A stretch of 64,000 bases of DNA from Artocarpus heterophyllus (taxonomy: Eukaryota > Streptophyta > Magnoliopsida > Rosales > Moraceae), in assembly GCA_025403435.1 (NCBI GenBank), contig CM046348.1, positions 14,508,034 to 14,572,033 on the forward strand, read 5' to 3'. The notes under the pieces are model-generated. The model searched no databases. It saw nothing but the letters and a program-made list of their open reading frames with translations, and was not told where the DNA came from. A program made the translations under genes and the position numbers. This document shows, piece after piece, positions 61,785 to 64,000 of the stretch. How positions within the stretch are numbered: position 1 is the first letter of the stretch; each line of letters starts with the position of its first letter.

Positions 61785-62972
61785 CTATTGATCGTCATCA
61801 AACTCGTGCATGTGATCCAATAGATAGTTGGCAGCCAGCTCCTCATTCTTGTTGCACGCAAAGTATACTTCCAGTACTAGGGCTCTATCAAAGCCCATTG
61901 CTTCCAGCTACAAAGAAAAAACATAGCAACTAACACCAGAAACATAGAGTTGACTAAAGTATCTACGTAATTTATGTTGTAAAAGTTATTGAATTCGGAT
62001 ACCATACTGAAAATATAAAAAATATAAAAGTTACTTGAATGAATAAGGAAAAGGAGATCAAAACAAGAGAAATGGAGCTAAGAAACATGAATTTACACTA
62101 CAAGTACCGGAAAAGAAATGGACTAAAAAACATACACGTTCAATGGCTTCTCGCTCCTCGGGGGTAACAGTCACCGACTCTGGCATTGCTGCAGACAACT
62201 CACCCAGTAGGTTCCTGATCATGCATTAAATATAAAAATAAATGAATAAACAAATCAGCATGTCTAGATTCAATTACTAAGAAAGACGAATAGATTCGAG
62301 AAAATCCAGCATACCCTTCTCCTCCCTCAACAGGTTCATTTATCAGTCGTAAAAAGTCAGCTTGATGCTCTTGAATGAGACGCATCAGCTGTGGATTTTG
62401 CTTCCCTAACTCCTGAAGCATAGGCTGAAATAACCACGGAGTAGCATGGGTATTAATCACTGTCGGAATCGGTAATAAGATGACCAAGCTACCAACAGAT
62501 TATTGATTTCTTAAAAATGAAAACTAACCTGCAGAATTTGAGGATTCGCTTGCACCATAGCCCGCAATGCTTGAAACTGCAATAAAGGTTAAAAAGTACT
62601 TAGAAACTTAATCATGATAATAAGCAATAAGATTACATTTTGATAACAAAATCTGTATACCTGTGGACTGTTCCGAAGGAAATCCAAGGTGCCAGCACCG
62701 TCATTTGAGCCCACACTTGGAAGGCCCTGATTCAAACAAGATGAACATGATACATTACTTGCCAGTTGCCACAAAAAAAACAAAGTTCAAAGTTAAGAGC
62801 TTCGAGAGTATTCTACCTGTGGGAACAGATCCAGAGGATTTGCATTAGGACCTCCAGTGGGTGCTGCTCTTGGTGCAGCTTGCGCTGGAGGATTGATTGC
62901 TGCAGGGTTTGCTCCCTGGCCACCAGCAGGAACTCGGGCAACTGGCAGTACATCTGCCTGTTCAGGAATTCC
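61785..62972 (-). CDS. RAD23 copy 3: intact exons 7-12, upstream part missing or outside window
   Basis: Exons on the minus strand: 62972-62817, 62726-62661, 62576-62529, 62424-62315, 62214-62136, 61907-61785, each identical in length to the RAD23 equivalents (156, 66, 48, 110, 79, 123 nt), open, with GT-AG borders and ending in the same TAG. They encode the XPC-binding/STI1 region and a complete UBA2 ending HMHEFDDDQ. Exons 1-6 would have to lie beyond 64000, with an intron 6 longer than the parental 700 bp. It may be a full tandem RAD23 paralogue cut by the window edge, or another 5'-truncated copy. Substitutions are shared with copy 2 (NPPAQAAP in exon 7), making copies 2 and 3 sisters. 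Confidence 0.75.
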
Positions 62973-63023
62973 CTGATGCAAGACATAGATTAGTTTGACA
63001 GCGTTACCAAACAAGAAATATCA

Positions 63024-63180
63024 GCCCCATTTGGTTTCGTTTTCAGAATTTTTGAAAATATTTTCGTATGTTTTTTGAGGCAAAAATTTTAAAAACACTC
63101 TCAGCATAATTCCAAAAAAATTTTATTTTTCAAAACAAAAACATTTTCACCTATTTTGAAAACAATACCAGACGGCCCCA
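63024..63180. mobile_element. 157-bp MITE in copy 3 intron 6
   Basis: Inserted between AAGAAATATCA and TTTTAAAACC. The corresponding place in copy 2 (56306-56325) reads straight through as AAATATCATTTTGAAACC, an empty site. The flanking duplication is TCA (63021-63023, 63181-63183). The ends GCCCCATTTGGT and ACCAGACGGCCCCA are imperfect inverted repeats. A 3-bp duplication suggests a PIF/Harbinger type, but the class is tentative. Confidence 0.75.
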
Positions 63181-63445
63181 TCATTTTAAAACCGCCTCAA
63201 TCAATCTCCCTCCAAAAAAAAATAAAATTCATGATGATAGCTAAAGGGAAAGTTACAAACATAAAATTCAAAAGTCTATCTTGTATACATTCTTTTCCGT
63301 GACATTGCACATGAGCAAAACAACATAATTTCTGCAGCTCAATACAAAATAAAATACTTTCAGAGCCCAAAAACAAAAAAAAAAAGAAAGAAAAACACAC
63401 ACAAAAAGGAAGTGCTGAAAGTCCGAAGATTGTACTAAGCATGAC

Positions 63446-63756
63446 CAGTGACGGAGCCACTTGTGGTTGAATAGGGGCACATACCCCTACTCAACTTTTG
63501 AAGTATTGATTGTTTACTTAAAAGTTCTTGAAAAATTTTATTCGTACCATTGTTTTACATGAAAAATTGTAATTGTGCCGTCATTAAAAAAAATTAAAAT
63601 ATATCATTGTGTCCTCATTCTTTTTTTTTTTTTTAAAAATTATGACTTGTGCCCCACTTAATAACCAAAACATATACCTATGTTTATGTGCAATAAAAAT
63701 TCTCCGTATTTTTTATATAATGCCCTAACAGGCAAAAAATTTTGGCTCCGCCACTG
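63446..63756. mobile_element. 311-bp hAT-type MITE
   Basis: Terminal inverted repeats CAGTGACGGAGCCA and, from the other end, CAGTGGCGGAGCCA match at 13 of 14 positions. The flanks AGCATGAC (63438-63445) and GGCATGAC (63757-63764) match at 7 of 8. An 8-bp duplication and CAGTG ends fit a non-autonomous hAT element. Confidence 0.85.
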
Positions 63757-64000
63757 GGCATGACAATATTCGACAATGTTATCAAACAGGAAATACAATT
63801 TTTGCAACTATCCCACTAATTCTATCAAGAAAAAATCTTAATGGTGTCTGAATGGAAATATTAACTACCAAACATAAGTCGAATTTTACCTTATGTACAT
63901 TTCTTTTCAAGTGATATTGCATGTTAGTTAAACAACATACTTAATCTAAGTAAATCCACACAAATTGAAAATACTTGAAGCCATCCCCCACCCCTCTTCT

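Larger units (their letters stand above)
62973..64000 (-). other. Intron-6-like DNA of RAD23 copy 3 with insertions and an internal duplication
   Basis: Sequence matching RAD23 intron 6 (48330-48560) is recognisable at 62990-63380 and again, more diverged, at 63775-63985. Two small transposons sit in it (63024-63180 and 63446-63756). No exon is visible up to the window end. Confidence 0.6.

Overview
The window is nuclear DNA of a flowering plant, most likely a eudicot. The evidence is AT-rich intergenic DNA, many short GT-AG introns, a nuclear gene for a plastid-specific ribosomal protein, Ty1/copia elements primed by initiator-Met tRNA, and plant gene families (SWEETIE/HEATR5, ATR3/TAH18, IST1-like, RAD23). 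I cannot name the species from sequence alone.

Layout. 1-4227: a decayed, minus-strand Ty1/copia element cut by the window start. 5382-10189: a structurally complete plus-strand copia element with LTRs of equal length and a perfect 5-bp target duplication, but with dead coding sequence. Both probably lie in one very large intron of the next gene. 10401-22743 (+): 29 exons that join into one open frame of about 1,494 residues, the C-terminal two thirds of a SWEETIE/HEATR5-type HEAT-repeat protein. 22744-28960: repeat-filled intergenic DNA, ending in a cluster of four T-rich repeats, two of them inverted. 29403-34293 (+): a multi-exon pseudogene of the diflavin reductase ATR3/TAH18, with a nonsense codon at position 3, several frameshifts and a LINE insertion in one intron. 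35402-37306: a 1.9-kb sequence with the ends of a solo LTR. 38324-39314 (+): plastid ribosomal protein PSRP3 (Ycf65). 40354-42032 and 43701-45109 (-): tandem IST1-like ESCRT-III genes. 47142-51036 (-): a complete 12-exon RAD23 gene of 389 codons.

From 55 kb to the right edge the C-terminal half of RAD23 recurs twice. Copy 2 (55182-56260) has exons 7-11 plus a stub of exon 12. Copy 3 (61785-62972) has exons 7-12 intact and may be a full paralogue continuing beyond the window. Between and inside the copies lie a 3.2-kb Mutator-like transposon, a 157-bp MITE whose empty site is preserved in copy 2, and a 311-bp hAT-type MITE.

The intact genes are housekeeping genes for adaptor-linked membrane traffic, plastid translation, multivesicular-body sorting and proteasome delivery. 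They do not form a pathway cluster. I found no undescribed multi-gene system. The novelty lies in the genome dynamics: the expanding RAD23 cluster, the dead ATR3 copy with its inverted-repeat cluster, and duplicated splice-site and exon pieces in SWEETIE.
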